Positions 15,411 through 24,898 of a stretch of 58,832 nucleotides of DNA are shown in pieces. The notes under the pieces are model-generated. The model saw nothing but the letters and a program-made list of their open reading frames with translations. It had not been told where the DNA came from and made no database searches. Position 1 is the stretch's first letter. Each line of letters opens with the position of its first letter. This stretch comes from Methanomassiliicoccales archaeon UBA147 (GTDB lineage Archaea > Thermoplasmatota > Thermoplasmata > SG8-5). Location of the stretch: contig DAJR01000022.1 of NCBI GenBank assembly GCA_002496385.1, forward strand, positions 1 to 58,832. Reading direction: 5' to 3'. The position numbers were made by a program, and so were the translations under genes.

Positions 15411-15482
15411 TTTTCGCCGCTGGGGGCTCCAGCGGCATGTGCTTCCTGTCCTGACCGGCCAATCGACATATTTCAGAAATGC

Positions 15483-15488
15483 TTATAT
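15483..15488 (+). promoter_or_regulatory. TATA box of the Ras-like GTPase gene
   Basis: TTATAT about 33-38 nt before the ATG at 15521; GAGGATAT at 15511-15518 is a likely ribosome site. Confidence 0.45.
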
Positions 15489-15520
15489 CCCTTCATTATT
15501 TACCTCGTTTGAGGATATCC

Positions 15521-16072
15521 ATGACAAAGAGGGCGGTGCAAAAAGTAATATTGCTAGGGGACGGAGCGGTAGGCAAAACATCGCTTGTGCGCAAATTCGT
15601 GCACAACGAGTTCAGCGAGAATTATATTTTCACTATCGGAGTCAACATCTCCGACAAGGAAATGCTGGTAAAAACCGACAAGGATGACGTTGAAGTGAAG
15701 ATGCTTATCTGGGACATATTGGGCCAGAAGGACTTTCACAGAACACAATCAGAATCTTTCATCGGCACGGTCGGGGCGCTCCTGGTCGCGGACATAACCC
15801 GGAAGGAAACGCTTGACAACCTTGAAAAATACTGGATACCACAGTATGAGAAGGTCGCGGGAAAAGTTCCGATTGTTATCCTGGCCAACAAGTCCGACCT
15901 GAAGGACAAAGCCCAATTCTCAGAGAAGGAATTGAAGGAATTTGTGGAGAAATACAAGAAGGCGACGGGTATCACTCCGTCATACTACATGACCAGTGCG
16001 AAAACCGGCAAGGACGTCGAAATAGCCTTCAACGGTCTTGCAACCCGGATCGCCAAGTACAAGGGAATGTAA
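15521..16072 (+). CDS. Ras/Rab-like small GTPase
   Basis: 183 aa, a single GTPase domain. G1 is GDGAVGKTS (about residues 13-21), G3 WDILGQ (the Ras-type WDTAGQ with changes), G4 NKSD, G5 SAKTG. There is no C-terminal lipidation Cys. Start chosen at the ATG after GAGGATAT; the in-frame ATG at 15479 adds residues not seen in GTPases. It forms a unit with the small helical protein 12 nt downstream. Archaeal Ras-like GTPases are often regulated by Roadblock/LC7 proteins, which is relevant to the domain inserted in the ATPase array that starts at 17346. Confidence 0.92.
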   Translation: MTKRAVQKVILLGDGAVGKTSLVRKFVHNEFSENYIFTIGVNISDKEMLVKTDKDDVEVKMLIWDILGQKDFHRTQSESFIGTVGALLVADITRKETLDNLEKYWIPQYEKVAGKVPIVILANKSDLKDKAQFSEKELKEFVEKYKKATGITPSYYMTSAKTGKDVEIAFNGLATRIAKYKGM

Positions 16073-16083
16073 TTTCCGGTGAA

Positions 16084-16362
16084 GTGGCCTTGGAAGAAGA
16101 AAAGTTGTCCCTCGCCGGGGTGGCAGACACGATAATGCTCGAGTTCTGCAGGTCGGTGGGCGGGCTTGAGAAAGGCAGCCCGTACATCGAGAAAGCCTTC
16201 AGAGAGGCGGGCCTGAACCTTTATGACCCGACTGGCGAGCAGATCGAAAAGGCGATTGCCAATCTTGCCGCAATCGAGACCGAGCTGTTCGGCGAGGCCA
16301 AGGCCCTAGAGAACCGGGAGAACAGGCTTGAGATGCTGAAGAAGGCAAACACAATCACATGA
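16084..16362 (+). CDS. Small helical protein co-transcribed with Ras-like GTPase
   Basis: 92 aa from GTG at 16084 with CCGGTGA as ribosome site, 12 nt after the GTPase stop. Sequence is acidic and helical throughout (SLAGVADTIMLEFCRSVGG, then a Glu/Lys-rich C-terminus that may form a coiled coil). Not recognised. Its position suggests a partner or regulator of the GTPase. Its 3' end overlaps the convergent second GTPase by 8 nt. Confidence 0.7.
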   Translation: MALEEEKLSLAGVADTIMLEFCRSVGGLEKGSPYIEKAFREAGLNLYDPTGEQIEKAIANLAAIETELFGEAKALENRENRLEMLKKANTIT

Positions 16363-17236
16363 TGGTTTCAAGCCAGGCCAGCCATTTTCTCTGGTAAGCC
16401 TTCGCCTTTTCTTCATCTATGCCATGCTCGGCCGCCATCCTGGCTGTTGATTTGATAATTTTCACCATGCCATCATATGTCGGTTTCTGGTTGGACACAT
16501 TCTCATCCTTGAACGCTTTCTGAAGGAGAGAATTCGAAAGCTCCTGGCCGACCAGCGCCTCGAAGTCGATGAACAGGCGGTCCACGAGAGCCACAATGGT
16601 GTCGATTTCATCAGCCCAGAATATCTCGTCGGCGACGAGTCCGTCCATGTCATCCATCAAATCGTCTTTCTCCCAGTTGTTGGCCAGCATCATCCAGGAC
16701 GCGATCTCGAAAGCCTTCTCGACATTGTCCCCTATCTTGGCGCTTGTGGGGTACCAGCTTATGGCCATCGGGTTCTTTGCCACCGCGCCGTCCGGGTCCA
16801 GCGACAGCAATGCCGAGGCAATGCCCTCCTTCTTTGGCAGAGCCCCCGAATATATGTCCAGCTTGTTGCTCAGGAAGATTATCGGCGGCAGGACTCCTGA
16901 ACTTATCCTTCTCAAAAGCGGGATCCAGTAATCGGCAAGCCCCTTCAATGTTTCAGGCCTGGTCAGGTCGGATACCAGGATGGCGCAGTCCGCCCCGGCG
17001 ATGTGCTTCGCCTGGGTCGAGGAATACCCCTGGGCGCCGATGACGTCCCATATCATGAGTACAATCTCGACGCTCTCCTTTCTGAAATCAATCTTCACCG
17101 TCTTCTTGGAGGTCTTGGTGCCGACCGTGCTGATATAACTGTCGTCGAACTGGTCCTCGACGAATTTCCTGATAAGGCTGGTCTTTCCGACCGCGGAATC
17201 GCCCAGGAGCACGACTTTCTTGACGTAGGACTTCAT
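16355..17236 (-). CDS. Ras-like GTPase with C-terminal helical extension
   Basis: 293 aa. The GTPase domain is residues 1-190: G1 GDSAVGKTS, G3 WDVIGAQ (Gly and the catalytic Gln position shifted by an inserted Ala), G4 SNKLD, G5 TSAK. About 100 further residues are acidic and helical (KDDLMDDMDGLVADEIFWAD...) and absent from the GTPase at 15521. The altered G3 may change GTP hydrolysis. It lies on the same strand as, and immediately upstream in map order of, the STAND-TPR array end (gap 109 nt from 17345), but is transcribed separately from it. TATA-like ACATATAAG is at about 17250-17258. Confidence 0.88.
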   Translation of the reverse strand: MKSYVKKVVLLGDSAVGKTSLIRKFVEDQFDDSYISTVGTKTSKKTVKIDFRKESVEIVLMIWDVIGAQGYSSTQAKHIAGADCAILVSDLTRPETLKGLADYWIPLLRRISSGVLPPIIFLSNKLDIYSGALPKKEGIASALLSLDPDGAVAKNPMAISWYPTSAKIGDNVEKAFEIASWMMLANNWEKDDLMDDMDGLVADEIFWADEIDTIVALVDRLFIDFEALVGQELSNSLLQKAFKDENVSNQKPTYDGMVKIIKSTARMAAEHGIDEEKAKAYQRKWLAWLETIM

Positions 17237-17345
17237 CCCGCCCAGGTAAAACTTATATGTATTTCTTACTTTGCAAGGGGCGGGAGGTCAACGAGGGCGG
17301 CGCGGCATTTATCGACCCAATATTTTATATCTTAATTGAATGTTT

Positions 17346-20093
17346 TTAATTTTCCTGGCAACTTATTTTTTTTATGTGATTTTCAACATTTTCCGCAAGT
17401 TCATTAGCCCCGATTTCCTTATAATAATTCTTGGATGTCTCGAAGTAGCCAATCGCACCTTTGATATCGCCCATATCCTGATAAATAAGAGCAAGATCAT
17501 AATATGTGGTTGCAAGGTCAAATGGTATCCATTGTTGTTCTATAATTTTAATACTTTTTTGAGTTACTTCTATAGCTTTATTCCATAATTTCTTATGCCG
17601 ATAGATTATCCCAAGGCTGCGAAGAGCGCCATTGATACCCAATTCGTCATTTAATTTCTCCAAAACAAGAAGGGCTTTACTACAGAATTCTTCAGCTTTC
17701 TCAAGTTCTCCTATATTAGCTAACGCCTCTGCATAATGGAACAATGACCATCCGACCATTAATCTATTACCAATCTTTTCAGAAATTGCTTGACACTTGT
17801 TTATGGCATCTAAAGCCCGTTCCCAATCCTTCAGTCGTAGGTAGGTATCTCCTAAATTATTGTATGCTCTTGTTAATTCAGATAAATTTCCAATTTTCTC
17901 TAATTCGTTAATGCTTTTTATGTAGCATTCGATTGCCTTCTCAAATTTCCCCCAGTTGTGGTAAACATTACCCATATCTATATACGTTATCGCTATAGAA
18001 TAAGAGCCACCGGCTTTCAAGGAGTGATATATGCTCTGATTATAATGTTTCATGGCTTGGTCATTTTCTCCTTTTCTCCAGTGCAGATATCCCAGCCCCC
18101 TCTCAATTTCTCCAATGCTGGTTTGATTGTGTAATCGTTTAGCTATCTCAATAGCATTTTGATAATCTATCTCAGCTCCTTTGCAGTTACCGATAGAACG
18201 TTTTGAATGGCCAATAAAAGTAATGGCGGTCAAGATCAAATTTTCATTTTTTATTTTTTGCCCCATTATTAGTGCTTTCTCATAATATTTAATAGAATTA
18301 TTCCATTCTGAAATCTCATAAAAAAGGTTTCCCAGGCGCATATATACATTTCCTAAATCAGCATCTCTAGTATCTGATTGTTTATTTCCATGCAGGATAG
18401 TTAATGCATAATTGTAGAGTCGTATCGCCTCTTCATTCGCATACCTCTCCTTCGCCGCATCAGCCGCCTTGATGAGATATTCTCCCGCCCTCACATCCTT
18501 GGCCCAATACAAATGGTATGCTAAATCGCTCAATACCGAGTCAATGTCGTCTTTGTGGAGTTCCATGATGGTGTCGGCGACCAGCCTGTGATATTCCAGC
18601 TTCAGCTCGTCAATTATTTCTGAGTAGAGCACTTCCCTGACCTTGGCATGGTCGAACCTGAACCTCTTTTCCATGGAATGTATCAGCTTGTGCGTCTTCT
18701 CGATGTCGCTGAGATTTTTTAACAGCGCCAGCTTGTTCAGGTCCATGGTCTTGCCGACCACTTCGGTCTGGAACTCCTCCCCGACCACGGAGGCGCAATC
18801 CAGTATCTCGCGCTGGTCCTTTTTCAACCGGTCCAGGCGGCGCTTCACGACATCGTACACTTTGCTGGGGATGTCCATTTTCTCCAGGCCGGTTGTGGCT
18901 GTCCAGGTCCCTTCCTCGTCCTGCTTTATCCAGCCTTCCTCGGCTAGCAATTTCACGACTTCCAGCACGAAGAAAGGCGTGCCCTCGGTCTCTCTGAATA
19001 TTCTGTCATAAAGCTCATTCTCGAAATTGACCGTGCCCAGCGTCGTCCTGACCAGCTCCTCTGTCCCGGCCCGGTCCAGCCTGTCGAGATCAATCTTCTC
19101 CAGCAGGTCCTCCCTTGTCATGTTCTGCATCGCGGTCTCAAGCTGATGCGCCTTGCCATCCGATTGCTGGACGATATCTTCCGGCCGGTAATCGCCGACA
19201 ATGAGCACCGGATTGTTCTTGGTGTTCCTGGCAAGGTAATGAAGCAGCCCAAGTGTGCTCGGGTCCGCCCAGTGCAGGTCGTCGAGGAAAAGGAGTATTG
19301 GCTGTTCTTGCGCCAATCTCTGGATACCGAGCAAAACGTTGTCAAGCAAATTTTCTTGTCTGATCTTCGGGTCGTCCACCAGGAACTTACCGTCGTACTT
19401 ACCGCTCTTTATCAGCTTTGAGGTGATGGAATCGATGCCCTCCAGCTTTCCGAGGTCCCCGTCCCAGTCCTTGAGAACATTGCTGAAACTGAACTGAACG
19501 TCGGCAAGAACGCTTCTCATGTCGCTGACCAGGAATTCGCTGAAACTGCCTTTGGTCACAACAGCTAGGTACAGACCTTCCGATTCTTCCACCAGAATCT
19601 TGTATTCCTGGTATCCGATGCTGTTCAGCCCGCCGGTTCTGTCGACATTGTCCACCATCTGCATGGAGTCCTTGACAAAGCTTCCGACGGCTTTCAGCAT
19701 CGAGCCAAATATGTAGGGGTCCAGTCCCAATTCTTCCCTGACTGACTTTGCAATCAAAAGTCCGGCATCGTTCATAAGATATGCGGAAACGACCAATGGC
19801 GGCGGGTCGCCCGATATGAGATGGAACAACCCGGCCTCCCGAAGGGCTGATTTTATGGGCATCAATGGCTCAAGACTCTCTAAAAGGCACCGACCTTGAA
19901 TTACCTGAACGTTTTTGGATTCCGCAGCTTTAATGAGTTCTGAAACCAGCCGGGTCTTGCCGATGCCAGCTTCACCGGCGATGAAGATTGTGGAGCCCTT
20001 GCCGACAAGGGAGTTGTCCAGCGAGTGCTTGAGCTTTGTTAATTCGGTCTCACGGCCGATGAGGGCAGGCTGCTGGATGGCCAGCTCAGGCAT
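17346..20093 (-). CDS. STAND ATPase-TPR paralogue, last gene of the array
   Basis: 915 aa from ATG 20093. N-terminal QPALIGRETEL box; Walker A GEAGIGKT (about 40-47); inserted block about 95-235; Walker B LLFLDDLHWAD (about 266-276); VLIVGDYRPEDI; winged-helix-like region with VYDVVKRRLDRLKKDQ and FDHAKVREVLY (about 410-490); then 9-10 TPRs to the end. It lacks the conserved tail (K-x-WADKCRKALEELE) of its paralogues, so it is a shortened or recombined terminal unit. The ATG overlaps the upstream stop by 8 nt rather than 4. A segment covering about 18970-19260 is nearly identical in DNA to 41880-42180 in the first gene of the array, not to its neighbour, pointing to gene conversion. Confidence 0.9.
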   Translation of the reverse strand: MPELAIQQPALIGRETELTKLKHSLDNSLVGKGSTIFIAGEAGIGKTRLVSELIKAAESKNVQVIQGRCLLESLEPLMPIKSALREAGLFHLISGDPPPLVVSAYLMNDAGLLIAKSVREELGLDPYIFGSMLKAVGSFVKDSMQMVDNVDRTGGLNSIGYQEYKILVEESEGLYLAVVTKGSFSEFLVSDMRSVLADVQFSFSNVLKDWDGDLGKLEGIDSITSKLIKSGKYDGKFLVDDPKIRQENLLDNVLLGIQRLAQEQPILLFLDDLHWADPSTLGLLHYLARNTKNNPVLIVGDYRPEDIVQQSDGKAHQLETAMQNMTREDLLEKIDLDRLDRAGTEELVRTTLGTVNFENELYDRIFRETEGTPFFVLEVVKLLAEEGWIKQDEEGTWTATTGLEKMDIPSKVYDVVKRRLDRLKKDQREILDCASVVGEEFQTEVVGKTMDLNKLALLKNLSDIEKTHKLIHSMEKRFRFDHAKVREVLYSEIIDELKLEYHRLVADTIMELHKDDIDSVLSDLAYHLYWAKDVRAGEYLIKAADAAKERYANEEAIRLYNYALTILHGNKQSDTRDADLGNVYMRLGNLFYEISEWNNSIKYYEKALIMGQKIKNENLILTAITFIGHSKRSIGNCKGAEIDYQNAIEIAKRLHNQTSIGEIERGLGYLHWRKGENDQAMKHYNQSIYHSLKAGGSYSIAITYIDMGNVYHNWGKFEKAIECYIKSINELEKIGNLSELTRAYNNLGDTYLRLKDWERALDAINKCQAISEKIGNRLMVGWSLFHYAEALANIGELEKAEEFCSKALLVLEKLNDELGINGALRSLGIIYRHKKLWNKAIEVTQKSIKIIEQQWIPFDLATTYYDLALIYQDMGDIKGAIGYFETSKNYYKEIGANELAENVENHIKKISCQEN

Positions 20094-23000
20094 CGGGGAG
20101 TTCCTCCAGGGCGTCGCGGCACTTGTCAATCCAGAGCTTCCAGTTCAACTCCTGGTAAAGCTTGAGGGATTCTTCAAGATGGTCCCTGGCTTTGGCATGG
20201 TCGCCCTTGGCTTTCCAGAGGAGGCCGTACTCGTAAAATAACTTGCCCCTATCTTGTTTATGCACATAAGAACCAAATGGTGAATCATTTAATAACTTCT
20301 TAACTTTTTCAAAACATTCAATGGCTTGTTCCCATTCTTTTTTTTCCCTGAAAACCATTCCAAATATTTGATTCGATCGAATTGCTTCCCAATTTGTATC
20401 TCTTAATTTACTAGTTTCTAGAACCTTCTCAGCATTTGCAAATGCTTCATGAATATTGCCCATCTCAAGGTATACTTCTGCTAGGCCAATATATATCTCC
20501 AATAATTCCCAGTTATCTCTCTTTTCCAAACTAACATTAAGGCTTTTTTGAAGCAATTTCACAGCTTGGTTAAGTTCACCTTTTTGTTTATGCGCCATTC
20601 CGATACATGTCAATAGGAATGATTTTTCATCAGAATTTTCTTTATGCTTTGATTCTATTTGATTTAGACCTATTTTATAGTACTCGAAGGCTTTATCTAC
20701 CTCACCTAAGTTTATATGAAGATGGCCAATTGAGGATAAACTTGACTCAATTATATCTTCTATTCCAATTTTTAAAGCTATTTGATAGGACTGGGAGTAA
20801 TATGATAATGCTTTTTCTACCTCCCCCTGTAATTCGCATAGCTCGCCGTAAAACCATATAACTTGCCATGTTTGGCTTTTTATGCCCCCCTTCAAGCTAA
20901 TTTGAAGGCTTTCTTCATAACATTTTTGTGCCTGAATTAAGTCATCTCTATTTCTATTTAATATTCCAATACCTAACATAATAAATGAAATTACATTTTT
21001 ATCTCCAATTTTCTTTTTTATCGCTAAACTTTTATTATAATACTGGATTGCTTTATTCCAATTATCAGATTCTCCCCACATCGCATTTCCTCTGTTATGA
21101 AATAATAATCCAATCTCAGCGAGAGTGTCTGAAATTTCAATTTCATCTCCGATTTCTTCCCTTAATTTCAAAGCAGTTTCAAAATGCAATAGCGCTTCTT
21201 TGTATTGCTTATCTAATGGTTCGTCCGAATATGCAAAATACATACCACCAAGATTATTATGTGCACGAGCTATCTCCCTATTATCTTGTATTTTAAGTGC
21301 CATTTGTAATTCCGCATAGTATATCTCGCGTCTTTGATTCCAGCTATCTCGTGAATTGCAATAAATTCCATCTCCCTTAGTACCTAATAATCTCGCAACC
21401 TCAACACAATCTTCTCCATTTAAAAGGGCCAGGCCTTTCTCACACTCATCTTGCATAGCGTCTCTTTTATCTTGGGAACCATATGTTTTTGCTATTTTAC
21501 AATGTAATCCCGCCTTTCTTTCTAAATTAGTTTCGAATTTGATTGCATTTTGATAATTTTCTAATGCTTTGTCCGGCTCGCTGATTAGCTTGTGGATATC
21601 CCCCAATTGCTCATGCGCCCTCTTCCTCATCTCCTTATCGTCCACCACCTCCAGCGCATAATTGTAAAACCTTATCGCCTCCTCATTCGCATACTTCTCC
21701 TTCGCCGCCTCCGCCGCCTTGATGAGGTACTCCCCGGCCTTCTCATCCTTCGCCTTGTAATAATGCATGGCCAGCTCGCTCAGCACCGATTCCGGGTCGT
21801 CCTTGTGCAACTCGGCAATCGAATCCGCGACCAGCCTGTGGTATTCCACCTTCAACTCGTCGATGATCTCATCGTATAGAACAGCCCTGACCTTGGCATG
21901 ATCGAACCTGAATTTTTTCTCCATGGAATGGATTAACTTATGGGTTTTTTCGATGTCGCTGAGATTCTTTAACAGCGCCAGCTTATTCAGGTCCATGGTC
22001 TTGCCGACGATGTCGGTCCGGAACTCCTCGCCCACCACTGACGCGCAATCCAGTATCTCGCGCTGGTCCTTTTTCAACCGGTCCAGGCGGCGCTTCACGA
22101 CATCGTACACTTTGCTGGGGATGTCCATCTTATCGAGGCCGGTCGTTGCTGTCCAGGTGCCGGAATCGTCCTGCTTGATCCAGCCTTCCTCGGCCAGCAG
22201 CTTCACGACCTCCAGCACGAAGAACGGCGTGCCCTCGGTCTCCTTGTATATTTTTTCGTACAGGTCCGGACTGAAACTGCTCTTGCCCAGCGTTGTGTTG
22301 ACCAGCTCCTCAGTCCCGGCCCGGTCCAGCCTGGTCAGCTCTATCTTGCCGAGCAAATCCTCCCTGGTCATGTTCTGCATGACAACATCCAGTTGATGTG
22401 GTTTTCCGTCCGATTGCTGGACTATGTCCTCGGGCCTGTAATCCCCGACTATCAGGACTTTGTCGCTCCTTGTGTTTCTCGCGAGGTAATTCACCAGGCT
22501 CAGGGTGCTCGGGTCGGCCCATTGCAGGTCGTCGAGGAACAGCAGCAGGGGCCTGTCTGCGGACAATCTCTGAACCCCGAGCAGAACGTTATCGAATACG
22601 TTCTCCTGGCGTATCCTTGGGTCGTCCACCAAGAATTTACCGTCGTACTTACCGCTGGTAATCAGCCTGGAGATTATGGGCTTGATGCCGCTGACCTTGC
22701 CCAGGTCCCCGTCCCAACCCTTCAGGATATTGTCGAAATTGGTATGCACGTCTGCTAGGGCGTTCTTCATGTCGCCGACCAGGAATTCGCTCATGCTGCC
22801 TTTGATGACCGCTGCCAGGCTGAGGCCGCCCGATTGCTCGATCAGTATCTTGTATTCCTTGTAACCGAGAATGTTCAGGCCGCCTGGCCTTTCATCTTGC
22901 TCCACAAGGCGCATCGAGTCCCTGACGAAGCTCCCCACCGCGGTCAGCATGGAACCGAAGATGTCCGGGTCCAGGCCAAGCTCTTCTCTTTCCGCCTTGG

Positions 23001-23343
23001 CGATGGGGAGGCCGGCCTCGTTGGTCAGATACGCGGAGACAAGAAGGGGCGGCGGATCCCCGGAGATGAGGTGGAACAAGCCAGACTCCCGAAGCGCGGT
23101 CTTTATGGGCATCAGCGGCTCAAGGCTTTCGAGGAGGCATCTGCATGGGATTATCTGGGCATTCTTCGAAATAGCGGCATTGAAAAGCTCGGAAGCCAGC
23201 CGGGTCTTGCCTATCCCGGCTTCCCCGGCGATGAAGATTGTCGAACCTTTGCCTGCGATGGCATCGTCCAGGTATTGCTTCAGTTTGGTTAATTCAGCGT
23301 CGCGGCCGATGAGGGCAGGCTGGCGCAAAGCTAACTCTTCCAT
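20086..23343 (-). CDS. STAND ATPase-TPR paralogue
   Basis: 1085 aa from ATG 23343 (GTG at 23352 is an alternative; its GTGAT probably serves as ribosome site). Domain order as in the other paralogues: GEAGIGKT, inserted block, LLLFLDDLQWAD, winged-helix-like region, then about 12 TPRs (for example ALLHFETALKLREEIGDE), and the tail LYQELNWKLWIDKCRDALEELPDA-type end. The TPR half (20240-21570) is strongly AT-rich while the ATPase half (21600-23340) is GC-rich, with an abrupt switch. It has its own TATA (CCCTTTTAACAT, about 23374-23385), so array transcription restarts here. Confidence 0.92.
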   Translation of the reverse strand: MEELALRQPALIGRDAELTKLKQYLDDAIAGKGSTIFIAGEAGIGKTRLASELFNAAISKNAQIIPCRCLLESLEPLMPIKTALRESGLFHLISGDPPPLLVSAYLTNEAGLPIAKAEREELGLDPDIFGSMLTAVGSFVRDSMRLVEQDERPGGLNILGYKEYKILIEQSGGLSLAAVIKGSMSEFLVGDMKNALADVHTNFDNILKGWDGDLGKVSGIKPIISRLITSGKYDGKFLVDDPRIRQENVFDNVLLGVQRLSADRPLLLFLDDLQWADPSTLSLVNYLARNTRSDKVLIVGDYRPEDIVQQSDGKPHQLDVVMQNMTREDLLGKIELTRLDRAGTEELVNTTLGKSSFSPDLYEKIYKETEGTPFFVLEVVKLLAEEGWIKQDDSGTWTATTGLDKMDIPSKVYDVVKRRLDRLKKDQREILDCASVVGEEFRTDIVGKTMDLNKLALLKNLSDIEKTHKLIHSMEKKFRFDHAKVRAVLYDEIIDELKVEYHRLVADSIAELHKDDPESVLSELAMHYYKAKDEKAGEYLIKAAEAAKEKYANEEAIRFYNYALEVVDDKEMRKRAHEQLGDIHKLISEPDKALENYQNAIKFETNLERKAGLHCKIAKTYGSQDKRDAMQDECEKGLALLNGEDCVEVARLLGTKGDGIYCNSRDSWNQRREIYYAELQMALKIQDNREIARAHNNLGGMYFAYSDEPLDKQYKEALLHFETALKLREEIGDEIEISDTLAEIGLLFHNRGNAMWGESDNWNKAIQYYNKSLAIKKKIGDKNVISFIMLGIGILNRNRDDLIQAQKCYEESLQISLKGGIKSQTWQVIWFYGELCELQGEVEKALSYYSQSYQIALKIGIEDIIESSLSSIGHLHINLGEVDKAFEYYKIGLNQIESKHKENSDEKSFLLTCIGMAHKQKGELNQAVKLLQKSLNVSLEKRDNWELLEIYIGLAEVYLEMGNIHEAFANAEKVLETSKLRDTNWEAIRSNQIFGMVFREKKEWEQAIECFEKVKKLLNDSPFGSYVHKQDRGKLFYEYGLLWKAKGDHAKARDHLEESLKLYQELNWKLWIDKCRDALEELPDA

Positions 23344-23474
23344 GTCAATCACTGGAAGGTGTAAAGAACACGGATGTTAAAAGGGTTTCTGAGGGGAACT
23401 ATGTGGCGGGAAATCAAGGCATCGGGCATCTCTTCCTCATAGTCCCCTGAGCGCTATCACGATGCAGTGAAGAA

Positions 23475-24620
23475 TTAGCCCATTTTTTTCTGGACGAATG
23501 CTTTGAACAAAGGGTGAAACAATCGGTATTTGCCTCTGGACGTTCTCAGGACAATTTCCTTTTCTACAAGCCTGGTTAGGTGCGTGCCCCTCTTCGACAT
23601 TTTTGCGCGAGACTGGATCTCAGAAAATGACAGCGTATCTTCTTTGCTCTTAGCAAAAGCAAACAATATCTTCTTCTCTTCTTCCGATGCCCGGTCCAAC
23701 ATGGGCCCGAAAATGTCGTTTCCCAGAATATCTACAATTACTGGCATGATTGCGCTAAGCTTCTTCGGGGTCAATTTTCCTTTTCCGTTCAGCTCCCGAA
23801 AGGCAGAGAAGCATACTGCTTTCAGGATGTATGGGTGGCCCTCGCTGAGGCGGTGGATTTCGGCCTGGGCTTCCTTTGATATGCTGAAATCGGAAATCTC
23901 CCTGATGGGCAATGTCATCGCTTCCGCGCTTTCCTGTTCCGTGAACTCTTCGAGAGTTATCCGGCGGAAGAACCTGGCAGTCGGAGAATATAGTTTGGCC
24001 GATGTGTCATAAAAAATCTTCTTCCCGCTGAGAATGGCCATAATTTTGCATCCGCTTCTCGGAAGCGCCTGGAAAACATTCCTGATAGTCTCGACCACCT
24101 TGAAGAGTTCCTGCTTATCCAGAAACTCCAGGTTATCGATCATTATGATGACTATCCGGTCCTTATCGGCTATGGCTTCCCACAATGATTGCAAGGTTGA
24201 TTCGAAACGTATCGGTGTGTACCCGGCATTTCCCTCGTTCTGTTCAGCGATCCGGTCCAGCCGGGGAGATTTCATCTCTCGGATGCCTCCAGCAGGCAAA
24301 CCGAGTTTGGGATATTCGCGTAATATCTGGTGGAGAAACTTCTGTACAATGGCATGAAGGACTGCATCGGATGTTTGGCCGCTTTGCACATCAATGATGA
24401 AGGAGATTGCACCGAATTCTTTTGAAGCGATTTCCTGGGCCTTCAGGAGGAGCGCGGTCTTCCCGATTCCCCACTCACCGACCACTGCGATATTCAGAGA
24501 CTTTGCATGTGAAGTGTACTTGAATGCTTCCACCATACTCTGGAGAACCTGTTTTCTTCCCGCAAAATTAGGGGGTTCGACGGGATATGCCGGCATATAT
24601 GGATTGATGGTATCGAGCAT
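23475..24620 (-). CDS. AAA_16-like ATPase with winged-helix C-terminus
   Basis: 381 aa, not a paralogue of the surrounding genes. NFAGRKQVLQSM leads to Walker A GEWGIGKT (48-55), Walker B RIVIIMIDNLEFLD (about 155-168; Asn replaces the usual second acidic residue), an RFFRRITLEEF segment, and a C-terminal winged helix (about 305-380: KKILFAFAKSKEDTLSFSEI). Resembles small archaeal STAND/ORC-like P-loop ATPases. It is inserted in the array between a truncated paralogue and the rest, with its own promoter and nearby TGTACACT repeats. Possibly a regulator of the array, or an unrelated insertion. Confidence 0.85.
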   Translation of the reverse strand: MLDTINPYMPAYPVEPPNFAGRKQVLQSMVEAFKYTSHAKSLNIAVVGEWGIGKTALLLKAQEIASKEFGAISFIIDVQSGQTSDAVLHAIVQKFLHQILREYPKLGLPAGGIREMKSPRLDRIAEQNEGNAGYTPIRFESTLQSLWEAIADKDRIVIIMIDNLEFLDKQELFKVVETIRNVFQALPRSGCKIMAILSGKKIFYDTSAKLYSPTARFFRRITLEEFTEQESAEAMTLPIREISDFSISKEAQAEIHRLSEGHPYILKAVCFSAFRELNGKGKLTPKKLSAIMPVIVDILGNDIFGPMLDRASEEEKKILFAFAKSKEDTLSFSEIQSRAKMSKRGTHLTRLVEKEIVLRTSRGKYRLFHPLFKAFVQKKMG

Positions 24621-24670
24621 TGCATAACCTCAAACTTTTTGCCTCGTATAGTCATGGAAAATGCACTCTG

Positions 24671-24724
24671 ATTTATATATGTATGTACACTATGTACACT
24701 TTGTTATTTTCCTTTGTGTACACT
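24671..24724 (-). promoter_or_regulatory. TATA box and TGTACACT direct repeats before the AAA_16-like gene
   Basis: ATATATAAAT (24671-24680, minus strand) is a TATA about 50 nt before the ATG. Three copies of TGTACACT at 24684-24691, 24693-24700 and 24717-24724 lie just upstream, two of them 9 nt apart. TGTACA is self-complementary, so these are candidate operator half-sites. Confidence 0.5.
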
Positions 24725-24760
24725 TCGTTCGATTTGTTATCTTTTACTGCAATGGGTAAT

Positions 24761-24898
24761 TCAGTGTTCGCCCGCCTCCCCCGCGATAAAGACGGTGGAG
24801 CCCTTGCCCACCACGGCATTGTCCAGCGACTGCTTCAGCTTGGATAATTCGGCGTCGCGGCCGATGAGGGCGGGCTGGCGGATGGGGAGGTCAGTCAT
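24761..24898 (-). pseudogene. Remnant of a STAND-TPR paralogue truncated at Walker A
   Basis: An intact start (ATG 24898 in an ATGA overlap with the upstream stop at 24895-24897) encodes 45 residues: LPIRQPALIGRDAELSKLKQ, then GKGSTVFIAGEAGEH and stop. Homology to the paralogues runs to the first four residues of GEAGIGKT and then stops abruptly. The rest of the gene (about 3 kb) is missing, replaced by the promoter region of the AAA_16-like gene. It was the seventh unit of the coupled operon. Confidence 0.85.

Noticed and set aside
14581..15430. CRISPR array from the repeated hairpins
   Set aside because: Spacing is irregular, stems vary in sequence, spacers are not uniform, and no Cas gene is nearby.
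23475..24620. Orc1/Cdc6 initiator
   Set aside because: It has a P-loop and a winged helix, but the Walker B (IDNLEF) and the overall layout fit small STAND/AAA_16 ATPases better; no origin-like repeats adjoin.
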